DNA of 64,000 nt from Nocardia bhagyanarayanae (GCF_006716565.1 NZ_VFPG01000001.1:5766001-5830000), one strand, 5' to 3'. Positions 37,142-46,115 are shown, counted from the stretch's first letter. Notes: a model not told the origin generated them from the letters alone. Numbers and translations: made by a program.

Positions 37142-38071
37142 ATGTCCCTGCACGTCGTCGTTGGAGCCGGACCCGTCGGAACGGCCACCGCCCTGCTACT
37201 GGCCGAGCGAGGCGACGACGTTCGCCTGCTCAGCCGCAGCGGATCAGGACCCGAGCATCCACGCATCGCACGCATCCGAGTCGACGCCACCGACGCCGCC
37301 GCCCTCACAGCTCAGTGCGCGGGAGCGAGGGCACTCCATCACTGCGCCGGGCTCGACTATGCCCGGTGGGCAACCGGTTTCCCGCCGCTCATCCACGCCG
37401 CGATCCACGCGGCGGAAGCCTCCGGCGCCCTGCTGCTCACCGTCGGAAACCTGTACGGCTATGGCGAATTCGACGGCCCGGTCGACGAGTCCCACCCACT
37501 GCGCCCCAACTCTGCCAAAGGGCGCGTGCGCGCCGACCTCTGGAACCAGGCCCTCACCGCGCATCAGCAGGGCCGCATTCGCACCGCGGAAGTCCGCGGC
37601 TCCGATTACCTGGGAGTCGACGCCAACTCGACCTTCACCGCCGTGGTCCTGCCCGCCGTCGTCGCGGGCAAGACGGCGCTGTTCCCAGGCGACCCCGACA
37701 CTCCGCACAGCTGGACAGCCATCGACGACATGGCACGCACTCTCCTCGCGGTGGCCGATGACGAAACGTCGTGGGGCAGAGCATGGCACGCGCCCACCGC
37801 CGCTCCCATGCCTGTCCGCGCCCTCGCCGAATTGACCACCACCCTCACCGGCGCACCCCCGGCACGAGTCCGCCGCATGCCGTCACCCCTGCTGCGGGCC
37901 GCCGGGCTGTTCAATGCCGACGCCCGCGAAATCCGCGAGCTGCGCTACCAATTCGACCGTCCGTTCGTGATGGACTCCACGGCCGCGACCAAGAAATTCC
38001 AGCCCGAGCCCACATCCACGCGAACAGCCCTGAGTCTGACACTCGAGGCCAGGAACCTCGCCCGGCCCTGA
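37142..38071 (+). CDS. NAD-dependent epimerase/dehydratase-like reductase
   Basis: A 309-residue extended-SDR-like protein. The N-terminus VVVGAGPVGTATALLLAERG is the dinucleotide fold; TVGNLYGYG and a YLG segment stand where the active-site region lies. It resembles nucleoside-sugar epimerase-like reductases used in small-molecule metabolism, but the catalytic YxxxK is not clear. ATG 37142 follows GAGGACC. It is controlled by the TetR operators upstream. Confidence 0.78.
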   Translation: MSLHVVVGAGPVGTATALLLAERGDDVRLLSRSGSGPEHPRIARIRVDATDAAALTAQCAGARALHHCAGLDYARWATGFPPLIHAAIHAAEASGALLLTVGNLYGYGEFDGPVDESHPLRPNSAKGRVRADLWNQALTAHQQGRIRTAEVRGSDYLGVDANSTFTAVVLPAVVAGKTALFPGDPDTPHSWTAIDDMARTLLAVADDETSWGRAWHAPTAAPMPVRALAELTTTLTGAPPARVRRMPSPLLRAAGLFNADAREIRELRYQFDRPFVMDSTAATKKFQPEPTSTRTALSLTLEARNLARP

Positions 38072-38077
38072 GCGGGG

Positions 38078-38194
38078 TTATCCGACGTACCTCCACCCTT
38101 CCGGCCGCCATCCCTCGGGCATGTTCTCCAACCCGTAGTCGATGAGGATCCGGATGAGCGGAGTCCATGCTGTTACTGCGAAGTGCCGCACCAC
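38078..38194 (-). CDS. Possible 38-residue small protein or gene remnant
   Basis: A GTG at 38194 opens a 38-codon frame that overlaps the last bases of the GH18-like gene and ends at 38078. The peptide is not low-complexity: WTPLIRILIDYGLENMPEGW and then RPEGWRYVG, with a hydrophobic helix followed by two GW turns. It could be a translated coupled peptide or the tail of a lost gene. There is no clear ribosome-binding site. Confidence 0.25.
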   Translation of the reverse strand: MVRHFAVTAWTPLIRILIDYGLENMPEGWRPEGWRYVG

Positions 38195-39228
38195 TCACGG
38201 CGGTAGGTGGCCCAATCCGCGGGCGTCGCAGCGAAATCGACATACAGCGCCACACCGAAGGCCGGTCGCCGGGGGTCGTTTCGGCTCAATGCCAATCGGA
38301 TCGCGCGCACCGCGTTGGCGACGGTCTCCGCCGCGCCGTGATGCCCGGGATCGTCCGCCCAGAAGGCGGGCAGGCCCATCAGCAGGTCGACACTCGCCGG
38401 GGTGACCTCGAGCGCGAGCGCGGTCTGCTGAGCGACGTACCCGCCGTACAGGGAGCCCCACGGCATAGCGGTGTCGTACGACATCAGCGCTACCTGATCC
38501 ACGCGGCGCGCCACATCGGCGAAATACCTTTGCGACCACCACTTTCCGTGATCGAACAGAGCGATTCCGACCGAGTGCAGCCCCGGCAGTGGGTCGATCT
38601 GCGGAGCCGACACCGACAGCGGTGCGCCTCGGCTCGCGGTGACGGCGCGCACCTGGTCCAGCAGCGTCAGGTAGCCGGACGTGCCCGACCGTACCGGCTC
38701 CAGATCCAGGTGGACGCCGTCGAAACCGAGGTCGAGAACCCTGGTGGCGGAGGCGGTGATACGGTCGCGGACGGCGGCTTCGTCCAGATGTAGGCCGTCG
38801 AATTCGGGGGCGACGACGTCGCCGAGCCAGGACTGCACCCGTATCCCGGGCAGTGCACGATGTACCGCATCGACGAACCACTGTGCCCGCGGATGTAATT
38901 CGCCGCGCAGACTACCGTCGTGCTCGAGCGGGCCGGTGTGCACGTAGAGGTCCTTGATGCCGGTGCCGGCCAACGTAGTCACCAATCCAGCCAGGTCGGC
39001 GTCGGTCTTGCGGCCGTCGACCCAAGCGTGACCGAGCCACACCGCGTCCCGACCTCTGGTGCGCGCTTCCGCGCTGGGGTCACCCGCGAACTCGAATCGC
39101 AATGCGACCGCAGCCGCTCCCACTGGAAGCAGCAGGATCGCAAGCACCAGCCCCGTGGCTACCACGGCGCGGCGGCGCCGCGACCAACCCCGCCACCGAA
39201 TTCCCGCACTCCGCAACCAGCCCCGCAC
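38173..39228 (-). CDS. GH18-like (chitinase-fold) membrane-anchored glycosidase
   Basis: A 351-residue protein with an N-terminal Arg-rich stretch and one membrane helix (VVATGLVLAILLLPVGAAAV), the rest exported. FDGVHLDLEPV carries the DGxxxDxE pattern of glycoside hydrolase family 18, and the QVALMSYDTAMPWGSLYGG block fits the later beta strand. GTG 39228 is preferred because GGGGAGGGG stands six bases upstream. The substrate is unknown; the family includes chitinases and peptidoglycan-related endoglycosidases. Confidence 0.72.
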   Translation of the reverse strand: MRGWLRSAGIRWRGWSRRRRAVVATGLVLAILLLPVGAAAVALRFEFAGDPSAEARTRGRDAVWLGHAWVDGRKTDADLAGLVTTLAGTGIKDLYVHTGPLEHDGSLRGELHPRAQWFVDAVHRALPGIRVQSWLGDVVAPEFDGLHLDEAAVRDRITASATRVLDLGFDGVHLDLEPVRSGTSGYLTLLDQVRAVTASRGAPLSVSAPQIDPLPGLHSVGIALFDHGKWWSQRYFADVARRVDQVALMSYDTAMPWGSLYGGYVAQQTALALEVTPASVDLLMGLPAFWADDPGHHGAAETVANAVRAIRLALSRNDPRRPAFGVALYVDFAATPADWATYRREWCGTSQ

Positions 39229-39643
39229 TCTTGTCCCCTCCCCGAGCTGAAAGCTGAGACCGAGCCGCCTGTCTTGCTCGCGGCTCGCCTCGGTCGATCC
39301 CGACACTACCAACCCGCGTGCCACGACCGCGGCGCGAGATCGACGGCTGCCACAGCAAACTCAGCCTGGCTGCCCAAATCCACAACGCCCAGGCGAGGGA
39401 AAGCTCGTCCCACCTGCGTCGCCAAGACAGGCGAATACGGCCGGCACGCCCGGCACCATCGGGACGCCAATATGCGGCTGACCTGGACACCAGCATCCAC
39501 GACGGACGAATCAGCACAAGTTCTAGAAATTATCCGAATCCGTTCCGGAAGTTACTCGCGGTTACTACTATGCAGTCAGATCGCGCCACTGTCCCAGTCA
39601 GGGCGCGTGACGACCGCGAACAAGGAAGTGGGGGGTCGCAACG
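39229..39643. other. Divergent intergenic region, 415 bases
   Basis: It separates the GH18-like gene from the LVIVD-repeat gene. TACTAT at 39566-39571 is a candidate -10 for the plus-strand gene. No repeats, structure or small gene of note were seen. The frames that run across it are shadows. Confidence 0.55.
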
Positions 39644-41218
39644 ATGCACTCTCTGTCACGATTGCGCCGCATCAGACCGGTCGCACTGCTCACCGCGGCG
39701 GTGATCGCCGCGATGATGATGCCCGGCAGCGCCTCTGCCGATCTGCAATCCGATATCGCCACCGCCGTCCAGGAATTTCTCGATGTCGGACGAAAGTCGG
39801 TGCCGCGCGCGGAATGTGGGCCGGATTCGATGCCGGAACCCGGCCTCCAAGGCGACGTGCCCGCCGCCGATCGCGACAGCGGGCGCAGCACGCTGGGCTA
39901 CCGGTGCAACATGTCGATAGTCGGCCAATTCGCCGGGCGCGGAGCCGGTATCACCTCCACAAGCTTCGAACACTGCGCCTACATGGGCTCCTTCTTTCCC
40001 GGCGATCTGATCAGCGAAGGCCGCGGCGTCCAGGTGCTCGACGTCTCGGATCCGGCCAACCCGCGCCCGACGGTCACGCTCACCGAACCCGCGATGCTCG
40101 CGGGCACCTGGGAAAGCCTGAAGGTCAATGCCGAGCGCAAACTGCTGGTCGGCACCGGCGTCCCGGTCGGCATCGGCGTCGGATATCTGTCCGTCTACGA
40201 CATCTCCGACTGCGCCCACCCGCGCCTGCTCAACCCCGGTCCCGGCACCAATGTGGCGATGCCCCTGCCGATCACAACCCACGAGGGCGGCTTCTCCCCC
40301 GACGGACGCACCTACTGGGCCTCCGGCATCGCCCCCGGTTTCCTCAGCGCCGTCGACCTCACCGACCCGGCCAACCCGCGCGTCGTCTGGCAGGGCTTGA
40401 CCGGCATCGAAGCGCACGGCTTCGGCATCAGCCCGGACGGCAACCGCATGTACCTGTCCGCGCTCGGCGGTTTCACCGTGCTCGACATCAGCGCCGTGCA
40501 GCGCCGCGACCCGCATCCGCAGGTGCACCACATCGGCCGCACGTTCTGGACCGACGGCTGGGCGACCCAGCACAGCATCCCCGTCAGCTACGACGGCAAG
40601 CCGTACCTGTTCACCGTCGACGAGGGCGGTTCCGGCGGCGTGAAACTCATCGACGTCTCCGACGACACCGCACCCAAGGTCGCCAACAAACTGAAGCTCG
40701 AGATCAACCTGCCGCAACACCTCGACGCGAATATCGGCTCCTCCATGGGCGGTTCGGCGTTCGCCTACGAATCGCACTACTGCGCTGCCGACCGCCAGGA
40801 GAATCCGACGGCACTCGCTTGCGGGTGGATATCCTCCGGAATCCGGGTCTTCGACGTGCGCAATCCTTTCGCGGTGCGCGAGATCGCCTACTTCAACCCG
40901 CCCGCGCGCACCGGACGCAATCTCGAACTGTGGAACTCCCCGCACGCCCTCGCCTCGATCATCGGCGTACCGCTGATGAGCGCACCGCCCGCGGCGCGCG
41001 CGGTGCTGGAGGGACAGTTCAACCCGGCCGACGCGCTCACACCCCGCACCGGGCGGCTCGCCTTCGGCGACGTCTCCACCGACTGGTGCTTCTCCCCGCC
41101 CGAATGGCGCGGCAACGACCTGTATGTCGCGTGCTCGGACAACGGGTTCATGGTGTTGCGGCTCGACGAGGCGGTCTACAGCCCGCCCGCCGACCAGCGC
41201 TCGATCGTCGGCTCGTGA
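39644..41218 (+). CDS. Secreted LVIVD-repeat beta-propeller-like protein
   Basis: A 524-residue exported protein. The signal peptide spans about residues 1-33 (VALLTAAVIAAMMMPGSASA). The body has repeats of the LVIVD type, each with a VLDVSDPANPRP-like turn: VQVLDVSDPANPRP, LSVYDISDCAHPRL, SAVDLTDPANPRV, VKLIDVSDDTAPKV and IRVFDVRNPFAVRE. Such repeats build beta-propellers at the cell surface. Several cysteines suggest disulfides. The ribosome-binding site is GGAAG. The DUF305 gene overlaps its stop as GTGA, so both are made together. Confidence 0.82.
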   Translation: MHSLSRLRRIRPVALLTAAVIAAMMMPGSASADLQSDIATAVQEFLDVGRKSVPRAECGPDSMPEPGLQGDVPAADRDSGRSTLGYRCNMSIVGQFAGRGAGITSTSFEHCAYMGSFFPGDLISEGRGVQVLDVSDPANPRPTVTLTEPAMLAGTWESLKVNAERKLLVGTGVPVGIGVGYLSVYDISDCAHPRLLNPGPGTNVAMPLPITTHEGGFSPDGRTYWASGIAPGFLSAVDLTDPANPRVVWQGLTGIEAHGFGISPDGNRMYLSALGGFTVLDISAVQRRDPHPQVHHIGRTFWTDGWATQHSIPVSYDGKPYLFTVDEGGSGGVKLIDVSDDTAPKVANKLKLEINLPQHLDANIGSSMGGSAFAYESHYCAADRQENPTALACGWISSGIRVFDVRNPFAVREIAYFNPPARTGRNLELWNSPHALASIIGVPLMSAPPAARAVLEGQFNPADALTPRTGRLAFGDVSTDWCFSPPEWRGNDLYVACSDNGFMVLRLDEAVYSPPADQRSIVGS

Positions 41219-41856
41219 GCGTGCCGCGCGGGGTTCGGATCGCCGCGTTCGCCTCGCTCGCCCTGTTCCTGCTGGCGCTCGGGGCGGCGCTGCGACCGCT
41301 GGCGTTACCCGAAAAACACTCGGCCGCACCTGTTCTCGATGCTATCGAAATCGGATTCGCACAGGACATGACCGCGCACCACCAGCAGGCGCTGCTGATG
41401 ACCCAGCGCCTCGATCCGGCCGCGTCGCCGACCGTCCGCCGCGTCGCCGAGCAGCTGGCCGACGCCCAGCGGGTCGAGATCGGCACCATGCTGGGCTGGC
41501 TGCGCCTCGCCGACGCGTCGCCGCTGTCGCCGCGGCCGATGGCGTGGATGACGGATACTCTTGCGTCGCACCGACATTCGGCGCACGCACCGGACACGCC
41601 GATGCCCGGCATGGCGACGACGGCCGAACTCGACGCGCTCGCCGCGTCGCGCGGTCGCGACGCGGAGATCTTGTTCCTGCAACTCGTGATTCGCCACCAC
41701 CAGGGCGGCATCGCGATGGCGCAGGCGGCCGACCGGCAGCTGACCGAAGGGCCGGTCAAGGAGGCGGCCCGCGCGATGATCCAGTCCCAAGGCCAGGAGG
41801 TCGGGGTGATGAGCCTGTTGCTGACCCAGCTCGGCGGCGCGCTGCTCCCCCGGTGA
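41215..41856 (+). CDS. DUF305 exported metal-binding-like protein
   Basis: A 213-residue DUF305 protein: one N-terminal hydrophobic anchor (IAAFASLALFLLALGAAL), then a four-helix ferritin-like region with two histidine motifs, MTAHHQQALLM and IRHHQGGIAMAQ. DUF305 proteins are often linked to copper or other metals. GTG 41215 overlaps the upstream stop as GTGA (GTG 41221 is the alternative). The Met/His-rich segment HRHSAHAPDTPMPGM supports metal binding. Confidence 0.85.
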   Translation: MSVPRGVRIAAFASLALFLLALGAALRPLALPEKHSAAPVLDAIEIGFAQDMTAHHQQALLMTQRLDPAASPTVRRVAEQLADAQRVEIGTMLGWLRLADASPLSPRPMAWMTDTLASHRHSAHAPDTPMPGMATTAELDALAASRGRDAEILFLQLVIRHHQGGIAMAQAADRQLTEGPVKEAARAMIQSQGQEVGVMSLLLTQLGGALLPR

Positions 41857-41945
41857 TCCCCGGCCGCTGTCGGCGCTGTCCGGACCCCTCGGTATCGTCG
41901 GATGCCGATGGACGGCCGCGGCCGGGAGAGGGTTGGTGTGAGTCG

Positions 41946-42671
41946 ATGATCCAGGTGGACGAGATCACCATTCCCGAACACATCCACGGCTATCCGGACG
42001 TCGCCTTCGGCGGTTTCGTCGCCGGTGTCCTCGCGACCCGCTGTCCGGCGCCGACCGCGCGCGTCGATTTCCGCGCCAAGGTGCCGGTCGGCACACCGCT
42101 CGCGCTGACCTCCACCGCCGTGAACGGCACCGCACTCACCGACGCGGACGGGAAAGTCCTCGCCGAGATCGGCGAGGCGACATTGTCCCTCGATATTCCG
42201 CCCGCACCGAGCTGGGCCGAGGCCGAAGCCCTCACGACGGGTGTCCTCGCCTCGGGCGAACGCCGCGTCACCGACTGCTACGGCTGTGGCGCAGCGTGCG
42301 CCCCGGGCCGGGGCCTGCGCCTGTTCCCCTGGGTGCTGCCCGGCCGCGATCTCGCCGCCGCCGCATGGGTGCCGGACCCGGCGCTCGGCGCGGCGGACGG
42401 CGCCGTCACCACCGAGAACGTGTGGGCCGCGCTCGACTGCCCCGGCGGCCACGCGGGATTCCTGCTGTCCGGCATGCGCCAAGGCGCGGTCACCGCCGCC
42501 CTCACCGCGACCCTGCTGCGACCGATCCGGGTGGGCGAGCCGCACATCGCGCACGCCTGGCCGATCGGAAAGGACGGTCGCAAGTACACCGTGGGCGTCG
42601 CCCTGTCGACAGCGTCGGGCGAACTCTGCGCTGTCTCCGAGGCGCTCTGGATCGAGCCGCGCGGCCTGTAG
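41946..42671 (+). CDS. Double-hotdog thioesterase-like protein
   Basis: A 241-residue protein with a hotdog-like N-terminal part (HIHGYPDVAFGGFVAGVLA, then VDFRAKVPVGTPL) and a second half that again reads like a hotdog domain (GQ-rich region, LLRPIRVGEPH). Between them is a CYGCGAACAPGRGL segment with three cysteines. PaaI/4HBT-type thioesterases are the nearest group I can name; the catalytic residue is not certain. ATG 41946 is the only reasonable start. Confidence 0.6.
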   Translation: MIQVDEITIPEHIHGYPDVAFGGFVAGVLATRCPAPTARVDFRAKVPVGTPLALTSTAVNGTALTDADGKVLAEIGEATLSLDIPPAPSWAEAEALTTGVLASGERRVTDCYGCGAACAPGRGLRLFPWVLPGRDLAAAAWVPDPALGAADGAVTTENVWAALDCPGGHAGFLLSGMRQGAVTAALTATLLRPIRVGEPHIAHAWPIGKDGRKYTVGVALSTASGELCAVSEALWIEPRGL

Positions 42672-42695
42672 GCGAGAAAGCCCGAAATAGGAAGA

Positions 42696-42720
42696 ACCCC
42701 CGGCTGAAAAGGCCAGGGGT
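42696..42720. terminator. Terminator shared by the hotdog gene and the small peptide gene
   Basis: ACCCC (42696-42700) pairs with GGGGT (42716-42720), continued after one mismatch by GGC/GCC around a GAAA-type loop. On the minus strand it is followed by a T-rich tail (TTCTTCC). Confidence 0.65.
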
Positions 42721-42743
42721 CCTCGTGCTCGATCAGCGCGAAA

Positions 42744-42845
42744 TCACAGCGGAGGAAAACCCGCCGAGCCCGTGGCCAGCCAATTCCAGAAGGCCGCAGC
42801 ACGGTTGGTGATCAGGGCGACGATGTCGAGAACGGTGCTTCCCAT
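42744..42845 (-). CDS. Probable 33-residue hydrophobic peptide gene
   Basis: ATG 42845 has AAGGAAAG one base upstream within a purine-rich leader, and a TAGGGT -10 box lies 37 bases further up (42887-42882). The product, starting MGSTVLDIVALITNRAAAFW and ending ATGSAGFPPL, forms one amphipathic hydrophobic helix with two tryptophans and a Gly/Pro tail. A terminator follows the stop. Promoter, ribosome-binding site, frame and terminator together argue for a real gene. I do not recognise the family. Small helical porins of corynebacteria have a similar size, but I see no sequence match. Confidence 0.55.
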   Translation of the reverse strand: MGSTVLDIVALITNRAAAFWNWLATGSAGFPPL

Positions 42846-42946
42846 ACTTTCCTTACCTCTCAGATTTGCAAATGCTCGCCAACCCTACTCAATCGAGCCA
42901 GGTCAGAAGCAGTTTTCTCACTCCACGCTGAGCGGCGAGCACTGCC

Positions 42947-42968
42947 AGTGTGCCAACAGTGTGCCAAC
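42947..42968. repeat. Tandem 11-bp repeat upstream of the small peptide gene
   Basis: AGTGTGCCAAC occurs twice without a gap (42947-42957 and 42958-42968). An 11-bp period matches one helical turn, so this may be a paired protein-binding site upstream of the peptide gene's promoter. The rest of the space 42846-43085 shows no gene. Confidence 0.6.
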
Positions 42969-43085
42969 GCGAGGGAACCCGCCCCCTTCCTCGGGTCACG
43001 GCGGCCGTGGACCCGGCCGGTCCGGATTCCCACCGATGCCAGCGGCCTATCGAGGACACAACCTAGTCCGCACAAGCACAAGCGA

Positions 43086-44030
43086 TCACGCGTGCGCGGT
43101 CTTCCCACCGTCGATGACCAGTTGCGCCCCGGTGAGGTACTGGTGCTCCGGCGCGGCCAGTGTCAGGGCGAACGCCGCGATCTCCTCCGGCGTCGCAAGC
43201 CTACCGAGACCTGGCACATTGGACTTCGCCCACTGGCGCATCGCCACCTGGTAGGCGTCGTCCGGGAGTCCGCCGATCGGGCTGAGATTGCGTACCAACT
43301 CGGTGTCGGTGGTGCCAGGGACGAGCGCGTTCACCCGGATGCCCGCGCCGGCGTAGTCGAGCGCGGCGGACTGCACCAGGCCGACGAGGCCGCGTTTGCT
43401 CGCGGTGTAGGCGCTGCGCTGGGAATCGGTAGCTATGGCATTCGACGACGAGGTGACGACGATGGTGCCGCCGCCCGCGCGGATCATATGTGGCACTTGG
43501 TACTTCATCGCGAGAAAGGCGCCGCGCAGGTTGGTGTTCACGACTCGATCGAATTCGTCGGCACTGTATTCGTGGAGCTGCTTCTGAATCGTGATGCCCG
43601 CGTTGTTGAAGGCGACGTGCAGTCCACCGTATTTCGCGGCGGCCGCGTCCACGAAAGCGCGGATGTCGTCCTCCACCAGCACGTCCGCGCGGTAGTAGGT
43701 GGCTTCGCCGCCCGCGTCGCGGATCGCGCGCTCCACCGCGCGGCCACGCTCGATTCGCCTGCCGCAGAATGCCACTCGGGCGCCCTCGGCCGCGAACAAC
43801 CGGGCCGCCGCCGCCCCGATGCCGGAGGTGGCGCCGGTGATCACGACGACCCTGTTCTCGAAGCGGCGCAGTGCGGTCGTCGTGTGCGGCGGATTGGTGT
43901 CCGCGCCGAGCGCGACCCCGGCGGCCAATCCGGCAGCGCCTGCCGCGACGCCGGTGGCGGCGATGGCGCCGAGTAGCCGGCGCCTGCTCGACGTCGGGTC
44001 GGGGGACGGTGTGGTGTCGTCATCGGTCAT
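43086..44030 (-). CDS. Tat-exported SDR-family oxidoreductase
   Basis: A 314-residue short-chain dehydrogenase with an N-terminal twin-arginine signal: SSRRRLLGAIAATGVAAGAA. The mature part has TGATSGIG, NNAG, an active serine in VTSSSN and YTASK, with a C-terminal QLVIDGGKTAHA. An exported SDR is unusual because NAD(P) is cytoplasmic; Tat export would carry the enzyme out folded with cofactor. It is divergent from a two-component operon, with a 20-bp palindrome between them. Confidence 0.85.
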   Translation of the reverse strand: MTDDDTTPSPDPTSSRRRLLGAIAATGVAAGAAGLAAGVALGADTNPPHTTTALRRFENRVVVITGATSGIGAAAARLFAAEGARVAFCGRRIERGRAVERAIRDAGGEATYYRADVLVEDDIRAFVDAAAAKYGGLHVAFNNAGITIQKQLHEYSADEFDRVVNTNLRGAFLAMKYQVPHMIRAGGGTIVVTSSSNAIATDSQRSAYTASKRGLVGLVQSAALDYAGAGIRVNALVPGTTDTELVRNLSPIGGLPDDAYQVAMRQWAKSNVPGLGRLATPEEIAAFALTLAAPEHQYLTGAQLVIDGGKTAHA

Positions 44031-44106
44031 GCACCGACTGTGTCCGATGCCGCGGTCGACCGGATCGACCCGCGGGACCGTTTCCCGCGGCCGTCGGAAC
44101 GAGCCG

Positions 44107-44126
44107 TCTCCTCCCTAGGGAGGAGA
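44107..44126. promoter_or_regulatory. Perfect 20-bp palindrome between the SDR and the kinase operon
   Basis: TCTCCTCCCT at 44107-44116 is followed at once by its complement AGGGAGGAGA (44117-44126). It ends 20 bases before the kinase -10 box CATGAT (44147-44152), in the place of a -35 or operator. A dimeric regulator, such as the LuxR-type response regulator encoded here, could bind it and control both divergent units. Confidence 0.6.
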
Positions 44127-44158
44127 TCAGCGCGCACAGCGGCAGGCATGATGTGAAC

Positions 44159-45334
44159 GTGAGCAATCCGGACACCGGCGTGACACGCTCGGAGGCGACC
44201 GGCGTGACGCGCGGCATCGAGTGGCTGCTCTCGGTGCGCTCGCTCCCGGTACGGCTGGCCGTGCTCCTGGCGTTGGCCGCCGGGTGCATGATCTGGTTGA
44301 CCGAGTCCGCGACGGTCCTCGATTGGGCGATCGCGGTGGCGGCGGTGGGTGCTACGGCTATCGCGGTGTGGCGACCGTTGGAGGCCTCGTTGCTGACGAC
44401 AGCGCTGCTGGCCGTCGGATTCGAGTTCGGGACGACGGGTCCGTTGGCCGTCAAGGTGAGCGCCGCCGTGGTGCTCACGGAATTGGCGGCTCGACACGGG
44501 AGTTGGCGGCCGTGGCTCGGCGCCGCCGCGCTCGTCTGCGCGTATCTGCTGCACGACGACGGCGGACTCGGCGCGACCGGATACCGTGCGCTGGTGATGG
44601 CCGGGGTGCCCCTGCTGATCGGCGGGCTGCTCCGCGGCGCGCTCGAAAGCGCCGCCCGAGCGCGCCGAGCGGCCGAGGAGCTCGGCATGCATCGCGCGGC
44701 GGAGGTAGCGGCGGCGCGGATGGCCGAGCGCACCGCCATCGCGCGGGAATTGCACGACCTCATCGCGCATCACGTGTCCTCGACGGTGCTGCGCGTGGGA
44801 GTGGCGCGGCATGCGATACCGGAAGCTTCCCCGGCCGTGCGGGAGGTGCTCGACGACATTCACGCCAGCGGCAAGGAGACTCTCGCCGACCTACGAAAAC
44901 TGGTGACGATACTGCGTGATCCGGACGCCGCCGGCGAATCGTTCGTCGCACCGGGTGATCTGCTCACGGCCATCGAGACGGCGGTGCTGCGCACGCGTCG
45001 ACTCGGCAACGTGGTGACGGACGAGATCGGCGATGTCGCCTCGGTCGACGCGCTGTCGGCGCTCACCCTGCTGCGGCTGACGCAGGAAGGACTGGCCAAC
45101 GTGGTCGAGCACGGCGGACCCGGTGCCTCGGCACGGCTGGTGGTCGACGCGCTCGACGGCGTGCACTTCCTTTTGGACAGCACGATCTCGAACGGCCACA
45201 CGAAGTCGCGCCCGAGCGGCGTCGGCCTGATCGGTCTGGCCGAGCGGGTCGAACTACTCGGCGGCAGCTTCACCGCGGGCCCCAGTGCGACCGGCTGGCG
45301 GCTCGCGGCTCACCTTCCCGGACGAGCGTCGTGA
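44159..45334 (+). CDS. Sensor histidine kinase (HisKA_3/DHp NarL-type)
   Basis: A 391-residue membrane kinase. Four or five hydrophobic segments fill residues 20-165; the dimerisation helix has ERTAIARELHDLIAHHVSS, with the phospho-accepting histidine, and the N-box of the ATPase domain reads LRLTQEGLANVVEHG. The stop overlaps the response regulator start as GTGA. GTG 44159 is chosen because CATGAT ends six bases before it, giving a leaderless mRNA. The signal is unknown. Confidence 0.88.
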   Translation: MSNPDTGVTRSEATGVTRGIEWLLSVRSLPVRLAVLLALAAGCMIWLTESATVLDWAIAVAAVGATAIAVWRPLEASLLTTALLAVGFEFGTTGPLAVKVSAAVVLTELAARHGSWRPWLGAAALVCAYLLHDDGGLGATGYRALVMAGVPLLIGGLLRGALESAARARRAAEELGMHRAAEVAAARMAERTAIARELHDLIAHHVSSTVLRVGVARHAIPEASPAVREVLDDIHASGKETLADLRKLVTILRDPDAAGESFVAPGDLLTAIETAVLRTRRLGNVVTDEIGDVASVDALSALTLLRLTQEGLANVVEHGGPGASARLVVDALDGVHFLLDSTISNGHTKSRPSGVGLIGLAERVELLGGSFTAGPSATGWRLAAHLPGRAS

Positions 45335-45975
45335 CCATCCGGGTACTGCTCGTCGACGATCAGCAACTGGTGCGCGCCGGACTGCGGATGCTGTGCGAAA
45401 CCGCGGGCGACCTCGAAGTAGTGGGCGAGGCCGCCACCGGCGCCGACGCCGTGCGCCTTGCCGGCCGCACCCGCCCCGACGTGGTGCTGATGGATCTGCG
45501 AATGCCAGGAATGGACGGAATCCGGGCTACCGCAACCATACTCGCCGAACGACCGGCCACCCGCGTGCTTGCCCTGACCACCTTCGACGACGACGAACAC
45601 CTCTACCCGGCGCTGTCCGCGGGCGCCTGCGGATTCCTCGTCAAGGACGCCTCACCGACCGACCTGCTCGACGGCATCCGCCGGGCCGCCGCGGGCGACC
45701 GCCCCTTCTCTCCCGGCGTGCTCGGCCGGGTGGTCGATTCCGCGCTGATCGCGCACACTCATCGCGAAACCCCATCAGCTCCTTCCTTTCCCGGCCTGAC
45801 AGCCCGGGAATCCGAGGTCCTCGAGCTGGTCACCGACGGCCTGTCGAATGCCGAGATCGCCGACCGACTGCAGGTCGGCATCACGACCGTGAAGACCCAC
45901 ATCACCAACCTGATGACCAAAACCGGTGCCACCAACCGGGTTCGGCTGGCCGTGCTCGGGCTTCGCGGTTACTAG
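45331..45975 (+). CDS. NarL/FixJ-family response regulator
   Basis: A 214-residue regulator. The receiver domain has LLVDDQQLVR, the phosphorylated aspartate in VLMDLRMPG, a threonine in ALTTFDD and the lysine in FLVKDAS. The LuxR-type DNA-binding domain follows with LTARESEVLELVTDGLSNAE. It pairs with the kinase encoded just before it. The palindrome at 44107-44126 is its likely autoregulatory site. Confidence 0.92.
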   Translation: MTIRVLLVDDQQLVRAGLRMLCETAGDLEVVGEAATGADAVRLAGRTRPDVVLMDLRMPGMDGIRATATILAERPATRVLALTTFDDDEHLYPALSAGACGFLVKDASPTDLLDGIRRAAAGDRPFSPGVLGRVVDSALIAHTHRETPSAPSFPGLTARESEVLELVTDGLSNAEIADRLQVGITTVKTHITNLMTKTGATNRVRLAVLGLRGY

Positions 45976-46115
45976 GCAGCGTCTCCGGCGCGCAGCCACC
46001 ACGACCGGTACGAACCGATCAGCTCGGTCTCAGCCGTAGCGACCAACACTTCGGCTGCGCGCGGCAAGGGTTCTGAAATGCCGAGCCACGGTGCTTCGTT
46101 CGGTGCTTCAATTCG

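Noticed and set aside
38920..41214. A very long plus-strand open frame running across the GH18-like and LVIVD genes before DUF305
   Set aside because: It is Arg/Pro-rich shadow of two better genes and only its last part (from 41215) encodes a recognisable protein.
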